Numbered from the stretch's first letter, positions 27,669 to 38,000 are shown. The stretch is 64,000 nucleotides of DNA from Nostoc sp. HK-01 (GCA_003990705.1 AP018318.1:2917501-2981500), one strand, 5' to 3'. The notes: generated by a model from the letters alone, not told the origin. Translations and numbers: made by a program.

Positions 27669-29069
27669 ATGATGAATGACAAAACCAGTGGCTCCAGATT
27701 GATTTCTGAAGTTAAACAATGTCTGCTGTTAGCTGTTCCGTTAGCAGCAGCACAAGTAGCGCAATCAGCAACTGGCTTTGTAGATACAGTGATGATGGGT
27801 TGGCTAGGAAGTCAGACGATCGCATCTGGAGGTTTGGGTGCTGCGATCTTTATCTTTTTTTTGATGATTACTACAGGGATGATTACGGCTGTCAGTCCTT
27901 TGGCGGCGGAAGCCTACGGAGCCGGAAAGCTGGAAGAAGTTGGTAAGATTGTGCGACAAGGGTTATTGATATCTCTGCTGTTAGGGATACCGATTACAGT
28001 CTTACTTTGGCATGGAAGTACTTTGTTGATGCTGTTGGGACAAAATGCTGATACCGCTGCATTAGCGCAAACTTATTTAAGAGCGATCGCTTGGGGTTTT
28101 ATCCCTGGATTGGGTTTTGCTGTGCTGAAAAGCTTTCTTTCTGCCCTCTCACAACCGCAGTTAGTGATGGTAACTGTGGTCTTGGGTACGTTACTCAATA
28201 TTACAGCTAACTATGTTTTAATGTTTGGCAAATTAGGATTACCCGCCCTTGGATTAGCTGGTATTGGTTGGGCAAGTACTCTGTCACTATGGAGTATGTT
28301 TATGGCCTTGACTATTTATATATTGAGTCAACGTCGCTTTGCTGTTTACCAAATCTTTCAATTTTCAGCTAATTCCAGTTTTCAGCAACAAAATCGCCAC
28401 GTTTTTTGGGATATTTTTCAGGTTGGCTTACCCATTAGCGGATTAATTGCCGTAGAAGCGGGATTATTCACTGTTGTCACATTTATTATCGGACAATTGG
28501 GGACAACTGCTCTGGCCGCCCATCAAATTGCTTTGCAAACGGCTTCTATGTCATTTCAGATGGTTTTGGGCATTTCTTTCGCCACTACAGTACGTGTAGG
28601 ACAGTTAGCCGGAGAGCAAAATTTGAAGGGTGTGCGTCTGGCTGGATATGTGGGAATTGCTTTGGGAGCTTTGTCTATGGCGATCGCCGGATTGATATTT
28701 TGGCTAGTTCCAAAATTGGTTGTTTCGCTTTACCTGGATATTGACAATCCCAACAATCAAGATGTGATAGCCTTGGCAATGAAATTACTGGCGGTAGCAG
28801 CGATTTTTCAAATTGTTGATGGAATACAAGTCACCGCAGCTGGAGCGTTACGCGGACTAAAAGATACTCGCATCCCAATGTTGATTGGAGTTTTTGCTTA
28901 TTGGTGTGTTGGTTTATTAACTGGTTACGCTTTAGAAATTTGGTTTGGGTTGGGAGCGATCGGTTTGTGGTGGGGGTTAGCAATTGGTTTAGCTAGTGCG
29001 GCTATAGTCTTGTCTTGGCGGTTTAACATTTTGTCTTCTAGGTTGAGAAAAGGAGTTGTGAGTAGGTAA
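27669..29069 (+). CDS. MATE-family multidrug efflux transporter
   Basis: 466 aa with 12 hydrophobic segments in two homologous halves. MATE signatures include the N-terminal PLAAAQVAQSATGFVDTVMMGWLGS and the mid-protein GLPISGLIAVEAGLFTVVTF, with two MatE repeats. Exports cationic drugs or metabolites in exchange for H+ or Na+; substrate unknown. ATG pair at the start (MMN). Confidence 0.92.
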   Translation: MMNDKTSGSRLISEVKQCLLLAVPLAAAQVAQSATGFVDTVMMGWLGSQTIASGGLGAAIFIFFLMITTGMITAVSPLAAEAYGAGKLEEVGKIVRQGLLISLLLGIPITVLLWHGSTLLMLLGQNADTAALAQTYLRAIAWGFIPGLGFAVLKSFLSALSQPQLVMVTVVLGTLLNITANYVLMFGKLGLPALGLAGIGWASTLSLWSMFMALTIYILSQRRFAVYQIFQFSANSSFQQQNRHVFWDIFQVGLPISGLIAVEAGLFTVVTFIIGQLGTTALAAHQIALQTASMSFQMVLGISFATTVRVGQLAGEQNLKGVRLAGYVGIALGALSMAIAGLIFWLVPKLVVSLYLDIDNPNNQDVIALAMKLLAVAAIFQIVDGIQVTAAGALRGLKDTRIPMLIGVFAYWCVGLLTGYALEIWFGLGAIGLWWGLAIGLASAAIVLSWRFNILSSRLRKGVVSR

Positions 29070-29087
29070 TATCACAACTCTTAATTT

Positions 29088-30611
29088 TCAAGACAGTTCT
29101 AAATCACGCAATGTTAAAGTAAACGTCGTCCATCCCTGGTTACTGATGACTTGAATGCTACCTTGCAGTTGTGCTATTAATTTCTGGACGATCGCTAAAC
29201 CTAAGCCTGTACCACCTTGGTTCCAAATGTCTGTATCAGGGATGCGGTAGAATTTTTCAAAAATCTTGGGTAATTCGGTGATGGGGATTTCTGCTGAGTT
29301 ACTAATGGTAATCAGCATTTTGACTGAAAATTCCGAAATTTCATGGCTGACACTCAAAATAATTACACCGCCACTAGGCGTATACTTACAAGCATTATTG
29401 AGCAATTCCACTAAGATGCGTTCTAAGCAGGTACGGTCGGAGAATAGTGAAGGCAGATTTTCTGGAAGATTTAACTGCAAGGTTTGTTGATGTTCTTGAG
29501 TGCGAATTTGAAATGGCTCGATTAACCAAGGTAGCCATTGTTGGAAGAGTAATAAATCAGGAGCCAGCAGGAGATTAGATGAATTTTCCAGGCGTTGTAA
29601 CTCTAATAAGTCGTTGATTAATTCCATTTCCCGATCGCACTCTGCTTCCAGAACGTCCAGAAAGTAATGCTGTTCTTGAACAGCCGTGGACAGCTGTAAC
29701 ATTTGGATCATACCTTTCATGTGGCAGAGGGGCGATCGCAATTCATGGGAAACTAAATTTAAAAAGTCATTTTTGAGTTGATTTAGCTGCTCCCACTGAG
29801 CTACAAGTTGTTCTTGTTGCATTTGCTTTTGTCGCGCTTCTAGTGCTTGTAGCCGTTCACTTACATCCCGAAACACTAACACTGCACCTGTAATATTATC
29901 TTTATCATCTTTGATAGGTGCGGCGCTCTGCTCAATTGGTGTTTCGCCCCCATTTTGAGCAATCAGTAAAGTTGTTGTCGAGAGAGGTGCGATCGCCCCT
30001 AATTGTAAAACTTTTGTTAGCGGATTTTCTAAGGGTTCACGAGTTGTTAAATCAATAATTTTAAATATTTCTGATATATTTTTTTCAATTGCTGCTGATT
30101 GTGTCCATCCTGTCAATTTTTCCGCCACCGGATTCATAAAAGTGACTAGTTGATTGCTATTACTCGATATCACCCCATCACTAATACTATTTAAAAGGGT
30201 AGATAACCATTTTTGATTAGTTTTTAATTGCTTTTCTAGTCTGTGTTTTGTAAGAGCTATTTCAATATTAGTTTGTAGTTCTCTTTCTTTAAAAGGCTTG
30301 AGCAAATAACCAAATGGCTCGGTAATTTTAGCTCTTTCTAGGGTATTTTCATCAGCATAAGCAGTTAGATAAATTATGGGAACATCTAAGTATTTATGAA
30401 TTTGCTCCGCAGCTTGTATACCATCCATTTGCCCCTTTAATCTTATATCCATTAGCACTAAGTCAGGAATAATTTCTACAGCTTTATTAATTGCTTCTTG
30501 TCCTGAAGAAGCAATAGCCGGTACTGTATAACCAAATTTTCTCAGTCTATTTTGTAAATCTTTAGCAACAATAGATTCGTCTTCGACAACTAAAATATTT
30601 GCGTCTGTCAT
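29088..30611 (-). CDS. Hybrid sensor: receiver-PAS-histidine kinase
   Basis: 507 aa, soluble. Receiver domain 1-120 with phospho-acceptor Asp55 (LVLMDIRL) and the K of TEPFGYLLKPFKE; PAS domain about 130-255; HisKA with H-box LVSHELRSPL near 285-300; HATPase with N-box LLNNACKYTPSGG and G-box GGTGLGLAIV. It lies 123 bp downstream of the ethylene-receptor-like kinase on the same strand; a phosphorelay from that kinase to this receiver is plausible. Confidence 0.9.
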   Translation of the reverse strand: MTDANILVVEDESIVAKDLQNRLRKFGYTVPAIASSGQEAINKAVEIIPDLVLMDIRLKGQMDGIQAAEQIHKYLDVPIIYLTAYADENTLERAKITEPFGYLLKPFKERELQTNIEIALTKHRLEKQLKTNQKWLSTLLNSISDGVISSNSNQLVTFMNPVAEKLTGWTQSAAIEKNISEIFKIIDLTTREPLENPLTKVLQLGAIAPLSTTTLLIAQNGGETPIEQSAAPIKDDKDNITGAVLVFRDVSERLQALEARQKQMQQEQLVAQWEQLNQLKNDFLNLVSHELRSPLCHMKGMIQMLQLSTAVQEQHYFLDVLEAECDREMELINDLLELQRLENSSNLLLAPDLLLFQQWLPWLIEPFQIRTQEHQQTLQLNLPENLPSLFSDRTCLERILVELLNNACKYTPSGGVIILSVSHEISEFSVKMLITISNSAEIPITELPKIFEKFYRIPDTDIWNQGGTGLGLAIVQKLIAQLQGSIQVISNQGWTTFTLTLRDLELS

Positions 30612-30734
30612 GTATGTATTTTGTACAGGTAATTACCAAACAAAGATAAAAATAAGTTTGTTAAAAAAATCCATGAGATGAAAACCTCTTTCTGCCTCCT
30701 GATGTCTGAGTATGTTAAATATGGATGACCTAAC

Positions 30735-32543
30735 TTATATTAATGGAAATGTTATTTGAAACTCTACACCAGGGTTAATTTTAATATCAATATTTCCTGC
30801 TATTTGTTGAGTCAAAGCATCAACCAACTGCCAACCTAAAGATGCTGTATTTTTGAAATTAAAATTAGGTGGTAAACCTACACCATTATCGCTTACGGTA
30901 ATGGTAAATTGCTGTTCTACTTTTTCTGAAATTCCAATAAAAATTTCTCCATCTCCACCATTAGGAAAACCATATTTTAAAGAGTTAGAAACCAGTTCAT
31001 GAATAATTAAACCACAGGGAATTGCTAAATCTAAGCCAAGTAACACCTGACAATCAACATTAAATCTTAAAGAGATTGCACCTTCGTAAACTTCGTAAGA
31101 ACTAAATAAACTAGTGACTAAATCTTGAATATATTCCCCAAAATCGATCCGAGCTAAATCAGGCGATTGATACATTTTTTCATGAACCAAAGCCATTGAG
31201 GCAATGCGCTGCTGACTTTGTTGAAAAATGGACAGATCTTGTTTGTCTTTAATATACTCAGATTGCAAATTGAGCAGACTAGAAATTACCTGTAAATTAT
31301 TTTTGACTCTGTGGTAAATTTCTTTCAGTAAGACTTCTTTTTCGAGTAATGATGCTTGAATTTGCGCTTGAGAATGTTTGCGATCGCTAATATCTTCAAT
31401 GACAGCAATAAAGTAATTAGGCTCTCCCGCAATATTGTGTGTTAAAGATACAGTCAGATTAATCCAGACAACAGAACCATCTTTGCAAAAGTAACGCTTT
31501 TCGATTGTATAAGTTTGAATATTACCTATTAATATTTCATCAACATATTTCAACGATGTAGTTAAATCATCGGGGTGAGTAATTTCTTGAAAAGTGCGTG
31601 ACTCTAATTCCTCGGCTGTATACCCAACAATATCACACAGCCTTTGGTTAACTAATAACCATCTTCCATCTAAACCTACATGTGCAATCCCAACTGCTGC
31701 TTGATGAAATGCAGTACGGAATCTCTCTTCACTATCTCGTAATGCCTTTTCTATCTCTCTACGTTTGGCGATTTCTGCCTCTAGTGATTCGTTGATTCTT
31801 TTTAACTCGGCTGTGCGTTCTTCTACTTTGATTTCTAGTTGCGCGAGTATTTCACTCAAAGTTTCTTCGGCTTGCTTGCGCTCAGTAATATCAGTATGAG
31901 AACCTACCATCCTGACTACATTACCCGCTTCATCCCACAATGCTTGACCCCGATCTAATATCCATTTATATGTCCCGTCTTTACACAGAACTCGAAATTC
32001 AGTCGCGTAAAATGACGTAACTTTGGCAAAGTGATCTTGCACTGCTTTCACTACAGAATCTAAATCCTCTGGGTGGACTCGTATCCAGATTTCTTGAAGG
32101 TTATTTTCAATCTCATTGTCTGCATAACCCAGCATTTCTTTCCAACGAGAGGAAAAGAAAACTTTATTTGTTTTGATATTCCAATCCCAAATACCATCAT
32201 TATTACCACGTAAAGCTAATTGCCATCGTTCTTCACTTTCTCTGAGTATTTCTTCTGTACGTTTACGTTCGGCAATTTCTGTTGCTAGTTGAGAGTTTGC
32301 TGCTTCTAATTGTGCATGGCTAGGTAAAGCTAGTGCTTGAGGGATCAACGGTAAAAGTTGTACAGCTGTAGTTACCGAAATTAAAGCTGTGATTGCTTTA
32401 ATCAATCCTGATAACCAATAGGTGGGATACCACAGCGTCCACACATCCATCACATGAGTTGTACCGCAAGCGATGATAAATGCGCCAAACATTAAAAATA
32501 TCCAGCCGAAAGGCACATCTTTTCTTTTGCTGACGAAATACAC
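30735..32543 (-). CDS. Ethylene-receptor-like PAS histidine kinase, 5' end frameshifted
   Basis: 602 aa as readable. The N-terminus [16 protein letters not shown] and [11 protein letters not shown] (with the Cys and His that ligate copper in ETR1, and their spacing) belongs to the ethylene-binding domain. The first membrane segment with the conserved [14 protein letters not shown] is also present but runs upstream of the GTG used here and is cut by a stop (32670-32672); see the separate entry. After the membrane part: two PAS domains (about 105-230, 270-395), then a HisKA_2-type kinase core ([19 protein letters not shown]) and HATPase ([13 protein letters not shown]). Homologous layout to the SynEtr1 type of receptor, although with a different kinase class. 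Confidence 0.85.
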   Translation of the reverse strand: MYFVSKRKDVPFGWIFLMFGAFIIACGTTHVMDVWTLWYPTYWLSGLIKAITALISVTTAVQLLPLIPQALALPSHAQLEAANSQLATEIAERKRTEEILRESEERWQLALRGNNDGIWDWNIKTNKVFFSSRWKEMLGYADNEIENNLQEIWIRVHPEDLDSVVKAVQDHFAKVTSFYATEFRVLCKDGTYKWILDRGQALWDEAGNVVRMVGSHTDITERKQAEETLSEILAQLEIKVEERTAELKRINESLEAEIAKRREIEKALRDSEERFRTAFHQAAVGIAHVGLDGRWLLVNQRLCDIVGYTAEELESRTFQEITHPDDLTTSLKYVDEILIGNIQTYTIEKRYFCKDGSVVWINLTVSLTHNIAGEPNYFIAVIEDISDRKHSQAQIQASLLEKEVLLKEIYHRVKNNLQVISSLLNLQSEYIKDKQDLSIFQQSQQRIASMALVHEKMYQSPDLARIDFGEYIQDLVTSLFSSYEVYEGAISLRFNVDCQVLLGLDLAIPCGLIIHELVSNSLKYGFPNGGDGEIFIGISEKVEQQFTITVSDNGVGLPPNFNFKNTASLGWQLVDALTQQIAGNIDIKINPGVEFQITFPLI

Positions 32544-32686
32544 CAGTATGAATGGTATTGAATAATAAGCTATTGCAATTAGTGTATCTGAAACAACATG
32601 CAGCCAGACTAATCCTGGCTTCCAGAGATAGCAATGTCCGTGGGGAATAAACTGGTTAGGAAAAAAAAATTATCTAAAAACGCCAT
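32544..32686 (-). pseudogene. Out-of-frame 5' end of the ethylene-binding domain
   Basis: In the kinase frame the sequence from 32669 down reads [19 protein letters not shown], then [20 protein letters not shown]: the missing first membrane helix. A stop TAA (32670-32672) blocks it. Adding one A to the A9 run (32661-32669) joins it to an ATG at 32686 reading MAFLDNFFF. So a single-base deletion, transcript slippage or a sequencing error separates the start from the gene. Confidence 0.7.
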
Positions 32687-33121
32687 CCTCAAAACCTATT
32701 TATTGTAAAAGTCTTTACTAGAGCGTCATGGTTGGCAAAGAGTTTTTTACTTCCTCAATGTACAGACACCCACAAAGTACCTATATCCTTCATACTGCAT
32801 AATAATGCACTTTTAAACTAAGTAATGTAATAAATATTGATTGACATTAAGTTATCTCAAAAACGAATTGCTTGTTACCGTAAATATTCTGAAATTGGCA
32901 TTCTCTCTGATAATAAATATAACTTATTATGATAACGATTTTGCCTGTAATATGAATGACCAACTATTGTTTATCCAAAATTGATCTAGGTTAGTCAATT
33001 TAAATGGCTATTAGTATTTGGTTAAAAGATGCAAATATGCTTCAGCTTGGTTAGTCATCTTGTAAGCAGTTACGCTATATTTTCATTGAAATGCTAGGTT
33101 TATTTGGAAGATAAAAGCAAA
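32687..33121. other. AT-rich divergent intergenic region
   Basis: Promoter region between the kinase and the lipoprotein gene. No small gene recognised. Confidence 0.4.
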
Positions 33122-34012
33122 ATGAAGCGTTTTTTGACGGGAATTATTGTACTAACTAGCTTATTGATCACACCTGGTTGCTCATCAGTACCAAAATCTG
33201 GAGAAACGCAGGTATCTGCTAGGGATTCACAACATACGGATCATCAGCATGATATGTCGAGTGATCATCAAGAAAACTCAATGGAACATACTGGTCATGA
33301 AGCTAATACAAAAATTACTACCCAAGCTAAACTGACTAAGCCAAAAAATATAGTGCCGAATCAGTCTGTAAATTTAGTCATTAATGTTCAAGATACTGCT
33401 GGCAAATCTATCGACAAGTTTGATTCTTTTCAAGAAAAACTTATGCACTTAATTGTCGTTAGAGATGATCTCGCTACTTATGATCACATTCATCCAACTT
33501 ACAAAGGTAATGGACGTTTTGAAGTAAGTGCTAATTTCTCTAGTCCTGGTGATTATAGCTTGTTTAGTGACTATAAACCATCTGGACAAAAAGAGGCAGT
33601 TTCACTGATGCAGGTCAAAATTCCCGGCTCAGTTCCACTACCGAAAAATTTAGAAAAGTTTGAAAAAACCAAGGTTTTATCTAATACTAAAGTTAATCTT
33701 AACTTTGCTAATAAAAATATTTCAGCAGGTAAAGAAGTAACCTTAAATTTTGATGTTAAAGATGCAGCAAATAATCAGCCAATTAAGGATCTACAACCTT
33801 ATTTAGGTGAAAGAGGGCATTTAGTGATTGTAAAAAGCTCATTACCTCTAGCAGTCTCCGATTATATTCATGCCCATGCTCTCAAAAATAGCGCTGATGG
33901 ACAAATACAATTTGTCACCAGCTTTCCCCAGCCGGGAACTTATAAACTTTGGATGCAGTTTCAGCGCAATGGAAAAGTTGACACAGCGGATTTTTGGGTC
34001 AATGTAGTATAA
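33122..34012 (+). CDS. His-rich lipoprotein, probable metal-binding periplasmic protein
   Basis: 296 aa from the ATG at 33122 (a TTG at 33104 is less likely). Lipoprotein-type signal, MKRFLTGIIVLTSLLITPGC, lipobox cysteine about residue 20. Next comes a His-rich stretch with repeated HQHD, HQEN, HTGHE motifs, then two immunoglobulin-like domains each with a MHLIVVRDD...YDHIHPT or GHLVIVKSS...DYIHAHA histidine pattern, as in secreted copper-binding proteins of the YtkA/FixH-like type. Role in copper handling is inferred. An ethylene-receptor-like kinase, which would need copper, lies next to it in divergent orientation. Confidence 0.7.
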   Translation: MKRFLTGIIVLTSLLITPGCSSVPKSGETQVSARDSQHTDHQHDMSSDHQENSMEHTGHEANTKITTQAKLTKPKNIVPNQSVNLVINVQDTAGKSIDKFDSFQEKLMHLIVVRDDLATYDHIHPTYKGNGRFEVSANFSSPGDYSLFSDYKPSGQKEAVSLMQVKIPGSVPLPKNLEKFEKTKVLSNTKVNLNFANKNISAGKEVTLNFDVKDAANNQPIKDLQPYLGERGHLVIVKSSLPLAVSDYIHAHALKNSADGQIQFVTSFPQPGTYKLWMQFQRNGKVDTADFWVNVV

Positions 34013-34418
34013 GTTTGGCGATCGCCTATACCAATTATGTAGACAAATGGCGATCGCTTACATATTTATTTAATATTAATTTTACATCTATCCAAAAGTA
34101 TATTTTTAGTTATTTAAAATACCTGCAAATCAAAAATAGTAGTTTTTGTAGGATGCAATTTGTTGCATAAGGGTTGCAATTAAATATCAATCAGTTTATT
34201 GTGTTTGATTAAATCACGAAAATTTGTACTGTTTGTTGAGAAAAGCGGGTAGAAAAAGTGGTAGGGAGAAAAATATATAACTATAAGTTCGTCCTACTTC
34301 TGATTACTCTATTCAGGCTTAACTTAACAGTATTTTAACTCAAGAGAAAGTGATAAAACCGTGTTGTAGAGGCGTTCTGTGTAATCGAACTTACAAGAAA
34401 CTATAAGGGCTTGCTGGT
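34013..34418. other. 406-bp intergenic region
   Basis: Contains two HIP1-like GCGATCGC sites close together near its start; no gene seen. Confidence 0.4.
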
Positions 34419-34742
34419 ATGAGACTATCTGAGCTAGATCCACTCATCCCGCTAAATGATTTAAGAGCAGAACTCTTGAAGTTACCGAAGGGTTACTTAT
34501 TTTACGAAGCAGAACTGGTAGATTTTTTATCTCGCAGAAGATGGCCTGAGAGCGATCGCCGTATTGACCGTACAACTTTTTGGCGCTGGCGAAACGATAA
34601 CGGAATTGAACGCCAAAAAGTATTTAGTCGATTGGATCTTATCAAACTCTGTCGTATCTGCGACCACTACCGTGTAGATGGAACTCGTAGTGAGTATTTA
34701 ACTATCATGAAACAAAAAAAAGAGTTAGCTTTTAACAGATGA
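34419..34742 (+). CDS. Hypothetical protein with helix-turn-helix-like segment
   Basis: 107 aa, basic and soluble. RTTFWRWRNDNGIERQKVFSRLDLIKL looks like a recognition helix followed by a wing (MerR-like), but the family is not recognised. A terminator follows at 34771-34815. Possibly a small DNA-binding regulator. Confidence 0.5.
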   Translation: MRLSELDPLIPLNDLRAELLKLPKGYLFYEAELVDFLSRRRWPESDRRIDRTTFWRWRNDNGIERQKVFSRLDLIKLCRICDHYRVDGTRSEYLTIMKQKKELAFNR

Positions 34743-34770
34743 GGATGAATCTTTAATACCAAAACACATA

Positions 34771-34815
34771 AACCCGATTTAGGCATAAATTCAGCCAAAA
34801 AATTGGGTTTTTTTT
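34771..34815 (+). terminator. Terminator
   Basis: AACCCGATTT / AAATTGGGTT stem (one G.T pair) followed by eight T residues. Confidence 0.75.
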
Positions 34816-35068
34816 ACTATTATTTAAAATTTATCTAAAACAAATTTTTATTTTACTTGCTGATATCAATTGAAGAAATGATTGCTAGAACCTAGATACA
34901 GACAGCAATGCCCCATCTAAAATCTAAAATGAGATGACATCTATCTATAGTCAGAAAATATATTTAGGTAGCATAAATTAAATCATGCTGTAAGAATGAG
35001 GTTTTTATTTAATTGTCCAGAGAGAATTTATAAAAAATAATTTATTTATAGACCTTGAATGTGCCACT
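34816..35068. other. AT-rich intergenic region
   Basis: No feature seen. Confidence 0.35.
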
Positions 35069-35269
35069 ATGTTCACCATTGGTGATTATGTGCTGAATCA
35101 ACAAACAGGTCATCTAGGAAAAGTGATTGGTTACGGACAGCAAATTATGAACCATAATATGGAAACCGTAACTTTGAAAGTGCTAGTAGCTGAGACTGCT
35201 AATTCTCAGAGACGAGAGTTTGTATTCGAGGATCAAGTTTCAGCTTGGGTAAGATGGTCTGTAGTATGA
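35069..35269 (+). CDS. Small hypothetical protein, SH3/KOW-like fold suggested
   Basis: 66 aa. FTIGDYVLNQQTGHLGKVIGYG resembles beta-barrel (KOW/SH3-type) small proteins that bind nucleic acid, but no family is recognised. It precedes another small gene at 35387 on the same strand. Confidence 0.45.
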   Translation: MFTIGDYVLNQQTGHLGKVIGYGQQIMNHNMETVTLKVLVAETANSQRREFVFEDQVSAWVRWSVV

Positions 35270-35386
35270 AACTGCCATTGATATGTGAGAAATTATATTG
35301 AAACTTATTAAATAGAATTCAGTATGAATTTTTTACCAGGGGCAAATTTATTAATTAGTTTATCTAGATAATAAAGGTGAAAAATT

Positions 35387-35590
35387 ATGGTAAAAGATGT
35401 GATTTTATGTCTCCAAGAAGCTGCTGCGGAGATAATATTTAAACCTAATTCAATATCTAACAAACTTAGTGAATGCTTCATTAGTCCGCCTTGTGGATGT
35501 GCTAATCCAGGGAAAGAACTGAAGTGTGAAGATTGTCCTTATCTTGAGGCTTGTTTATCTAGGATTAAATTAGCAAGTGAGGAGTGGTAA
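35387..35590 (+). CDS. Cysteine-rich small hypothetical protein
   Basis: 67 aa with a compact cysteine cluster in PPCGCANPGKELKCEDCPYLEAC (C-x-C, then C-x2-C, then C), able to hold zinc or an iron-sulfur cluster. RBS-like AAAGGTG lies 7 bp before the ATG. Function unknown. Confidence 0.5.
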   Translation: MVKDVILCLQEAAAEIIFKPNSISNKLSECFISPPCGCANPGKELKCEDCPYLEACLSRIKLASEEW

Positions 35591-35724
35591 GCTGTTAAGC
35601 ATTTAGTTTGCACATTGAGGCTGCAAGGGAGCAAGGGAGAAGGTTTGCAGCTTTTATTACCATGAAAATGATGCAATTTAAATGACGATTAGCTTAATAA
35701 AAAGATATGATTCCTAGCTTTTTT

Positions 35725-36495
35725 CTACAATAAACTAGCAGAATTTGTATCTAAAAATAACGTAGCCTGTGATTGATGACGGAGAATCGATGCAGGACAA
35801 TCGGTGCTGATTGTCTGTTGCAACATCTGTTTTACTACCTGAGCTTTACGTTTTGCTGGTGCTAGACAGATAATTTTATTAGCTGAACAAATTAATGGCA
35901 GAGTGACCGTAAAAGCATACTGTGGAACACTGTCAATATTAGGGAAGTGGCCTGTATTTACTTGTTGTTGGCGATTGACTAGATCTAATTTTACCAACTT
36001 GACACTATAAGGATCTTGAAAATTCGCTACCGATGGATCGTTAAAAGCCAAGTGTCCATTTTCGCCTACGCCTAAACAACATAAATCTATTGGCTGTGCT
36101 TGCAAAAGTTGAGTGTAGCGATCGCATTCAGCCACAGGCTCTAGTGTATCACCTTCAATATAGTGAAATTGCTGCGGATTCAGTTTATTTTCTACACGTT
36201 CGCGCAGATAACGCCGGAAACTTGCAGGATGATCAGCCGTAATTCCTAAATATTCATCTAAATGAAATAAAGTAATTTTTGACCAATCGACACCACCCAA
36301 CTGTATTAACGCATCTAAAAATTTGAGTTGGGAGTTACCTGTTGCTAATAAAACAGCTGCTTTATCCTGTTTTTTCAGGACATCTTCTAAATATTTGCGT
36401 ACGATTTGTGCAACATCGATAGCCATTTCCGCTTCAGAATTGTAAATCTGTACGGATAAATCATCAACGTGAAAAAAATTTTGGGTAGCTACCAT
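35725..36495 (-). CDS. nagB: Glucosamine-6-phosphate deaminase family protein
   Basis: 256 aa. Converts glucosamine-6-phosphate to fructose-6-phosphate and ammonia. Visible: LLATGNSQLKFL (phosphate loop), the FHLDEYLG motif with the catalytic Asp, and GENGHLAFNDPSV with the catalytic His. Could link amino sugar turnover (PIG-L/AGE region) to central metabolism. A heptamer-like GAAGTGT repeat precedes its start. Confidence 0.88.
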   Translation of the reverse strand: MVATQNFFHVDDLSVQIYNSEAEMAIDVAQIVRKYLEDVLKKQDKAAVLLATGNSQLKFLDALIQLGGVDWSKITLFHLDEYLGITADHPASFRRYLRERVENKLNPQQFHYIEGDTLEPVAECDRYTQLLQAQPIDLCCLGVGENGHLAFNDPSVANFQDPYSVKLVKLDLVNRQQQVNTGHFPNIDSVPQYAFTVTLPLICSANKIICLAPAKRKAQVVKQMLQQTISTDCPASILRHQSQATLFLDTNSASLL

Positions 36496-36497
36496 TT

Positions 36498-36525
36498 TTT
36501 GAAGTGTGAAGTGGGAAGTGTGAAA
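36498..36525 (+). repeat. Short repeat of GAAGTGT/GAAGTGG heptamers
   Basis: GAAGTGTGAAGTGGGAAGTGTGAAA upstream of nagB, the same heptamer family as at 58330-58397. Confidence 0.55.
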
Positions 36526-36657
36526 TTCACCTGGACAATAGTTATAGTGCTATTTCTACTTTTGCCTTGTTGCACTAGTTCCTAATATCAGTATAAAGAG
36601 AATCAAATAAGGTAAACTATGTAAATAAAGTTAATAATTATTTACAATTAAAGAATT

Positions 36658-37341
36658 ATGCTGGATGCAATTCTCTTCGACTTAGACGGCACTATTGTTA
36701 ATACTGATCCGATTCACTACCAAGCTTGGCAGCAAATGTTGGCAAGCCACAGCATCGAGATTGATGAAACATTCTACAAATCTCGGATTAGTGGTCGCTT
36801 GAACCCAGAAATTGTCAAAGATATCTTGCCGCAATTATCAGCAACAGCAGGGCAGAAGTTTGCTGACGACAAAGAAGCGCTTTTTCGCCAACTGGCTTCC
36901 CAACTACAACCTTTGAATGGTTTTGCTGAACTCATAGCCTGGACAGACACACATCAACTAAAACGTGCATTAGTTACCAACGCCCCCAGGTTAAATGCAG
37001 AATTTATGCTAGAGGTTTTAGGGATTAAAGAAGTTTTTCATACAGTAATTTTGGCAGAGGATTGCACCGCAGGTAAACCTGATCCGGTACCGTATCAAGT
37101 TGCCTTAAACAAATTAAAGATTAACGCAGAGAATGCGATCGCCCTAGAAGACTCTCCCTCTGGTATTCGTGCAGCCGTTGCGGCTGGTATTCCTACCATT
37201 GGCATCGCCTCCACCCACGATCCACAAATTCTGCAAACAGTCGGCGCATTTATGGCAATTCCAGATTTTACCGATTTGCAGTTGTGGACGTTTTTAAATT
37301 CTTTGATAATTAGTCAACGGTCAATAGTCAATAGTCAATAG
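36658..37341 (+). CDS. HAD hydrolase, beta-phosphoglucomutase-like
   Basis: 227 aa. Motif I DLDGTIV (8-14, nucleophile and acid Asp), helical cap, motif II TNAP, motif III-IV GKPDPVPY and ALEDSPSGI. Cytoplasmic phosphatase or sugar phosphate mutase; substrate unknown. The last residues SIVNSQ come from the tandem heptamer repeat, as in mscS. Confidence 0.82.
   Translation: MLDAILFDLDGTIVNTDPIHYQAWQQMLASHSIEIDETFYKSRISGRLNPEIVKDILPQLSATAGQKFADDKEALFRQLASQLQPLNGFAELIAWTDTHQLKRALVTNAPRLNAEFMLEVLGIKEVFHTVILAEDCTAGKPDPVPYQVALNKLKINAENAIALEDSPSGIRAAVAAGIPTIGIASTHDPQILQTVGAFMAIPDFTDLQLWTFLNSLIISQRSIVNSQ
37318..37341 (+). repeat. Tandem heptamer GTCAATA at the gene end
   Basis: Three copies of the heptamer form the stop region of the HAD gene; identical to the 8319-8341 repeat. 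Confidence 0.75.
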
Positions 37342-37364
37342 TTGTTGGGTAAAAATACTCGCCT

Positions 37365-38000
37365 CTATTGAACTTGTTCGCTGCTGAGGTGGGCGATCGC
37401 TTGTTTAATCCAATCTTCCACATAGGCATCTTTTGGTAGTCCAATGTCTTCGCTGACGACGTGTAAGGCGTGGCTAACTTCGTGGGCTGTATAACCTAAA
37501 GCGAACAAAGTCATCTGCACTTCTTCCAAAATCCCTGGTGCTGGGCCGCCTGTAGCGACGAAGAACCCGGCTGATTTACGCCACTCAATCAACTTGCTTT
37601 TGAGTTCTAAACAGATACGTTCTGCGGTTTTTTTGCCCACTCCAGGGGCTTGAATTAAGATTTGGGTGTTGCCAGCGATAATCGCTTGGACTAAATCTGG
37701 TAATTCTAAAGTGTCTAAGAGAGCGATCGCTAATGCTGCGCCAATACCGCTAACTGTTAACAAGTGACGAAATAAGTCCCGTTCTGCTGGTGAAGCAAAG
37801 CCGTAGAGTAAAGGCACTTCTTCCCGAACTTGGTAATGGGTGAAAATTTGCGCCACCCCTCCCGATTCTGGCAACTGCTGTGCCAATCGTTGCGGAACTT
37901 GCAAATCGTAACCTATGCCATTGACTTCCAGAGTCAGAATGACGCGATTACCGTTATTTGTCTGAACGCCAGCAATAATACCTTTGAGATAGCTAATCAT
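37365..38000 (-). CDS. ruvA: Holliday junction branch migration protein RuvA
   Basis: About 211 aa from [11 protein letters not shown] (38000), the usual RuvA start; an ORF extends further but outside the family. Tetrameric OB-fold domain, two HhH motifs ([29 protein letters not shown]), and C-terminal RuvB-binding domain (from about 155). The ATG overlaps the stop of the sppA gene as ATGA, so the two are coupled. Confidence 0.95.
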   Translation of the reverse strand: MISYLKGIIAGVQTNNGNRVILTLEVNGIGYDLQVPQRLAQQLPESGGVAQIFTHYQVREEVPLLYGFASPAERDLFRHLLTVSGIGAALAIALLDTLELPDLVQAIIAGNTQILIQAPGVGKKTAERICLELKSKLIEWRKSAGFFVATGGPAPGILEEVQMTLFALGYTAHEVSHALHVVSEDIGLPKDAYVEDWIKQAIAHLSSEQVQ

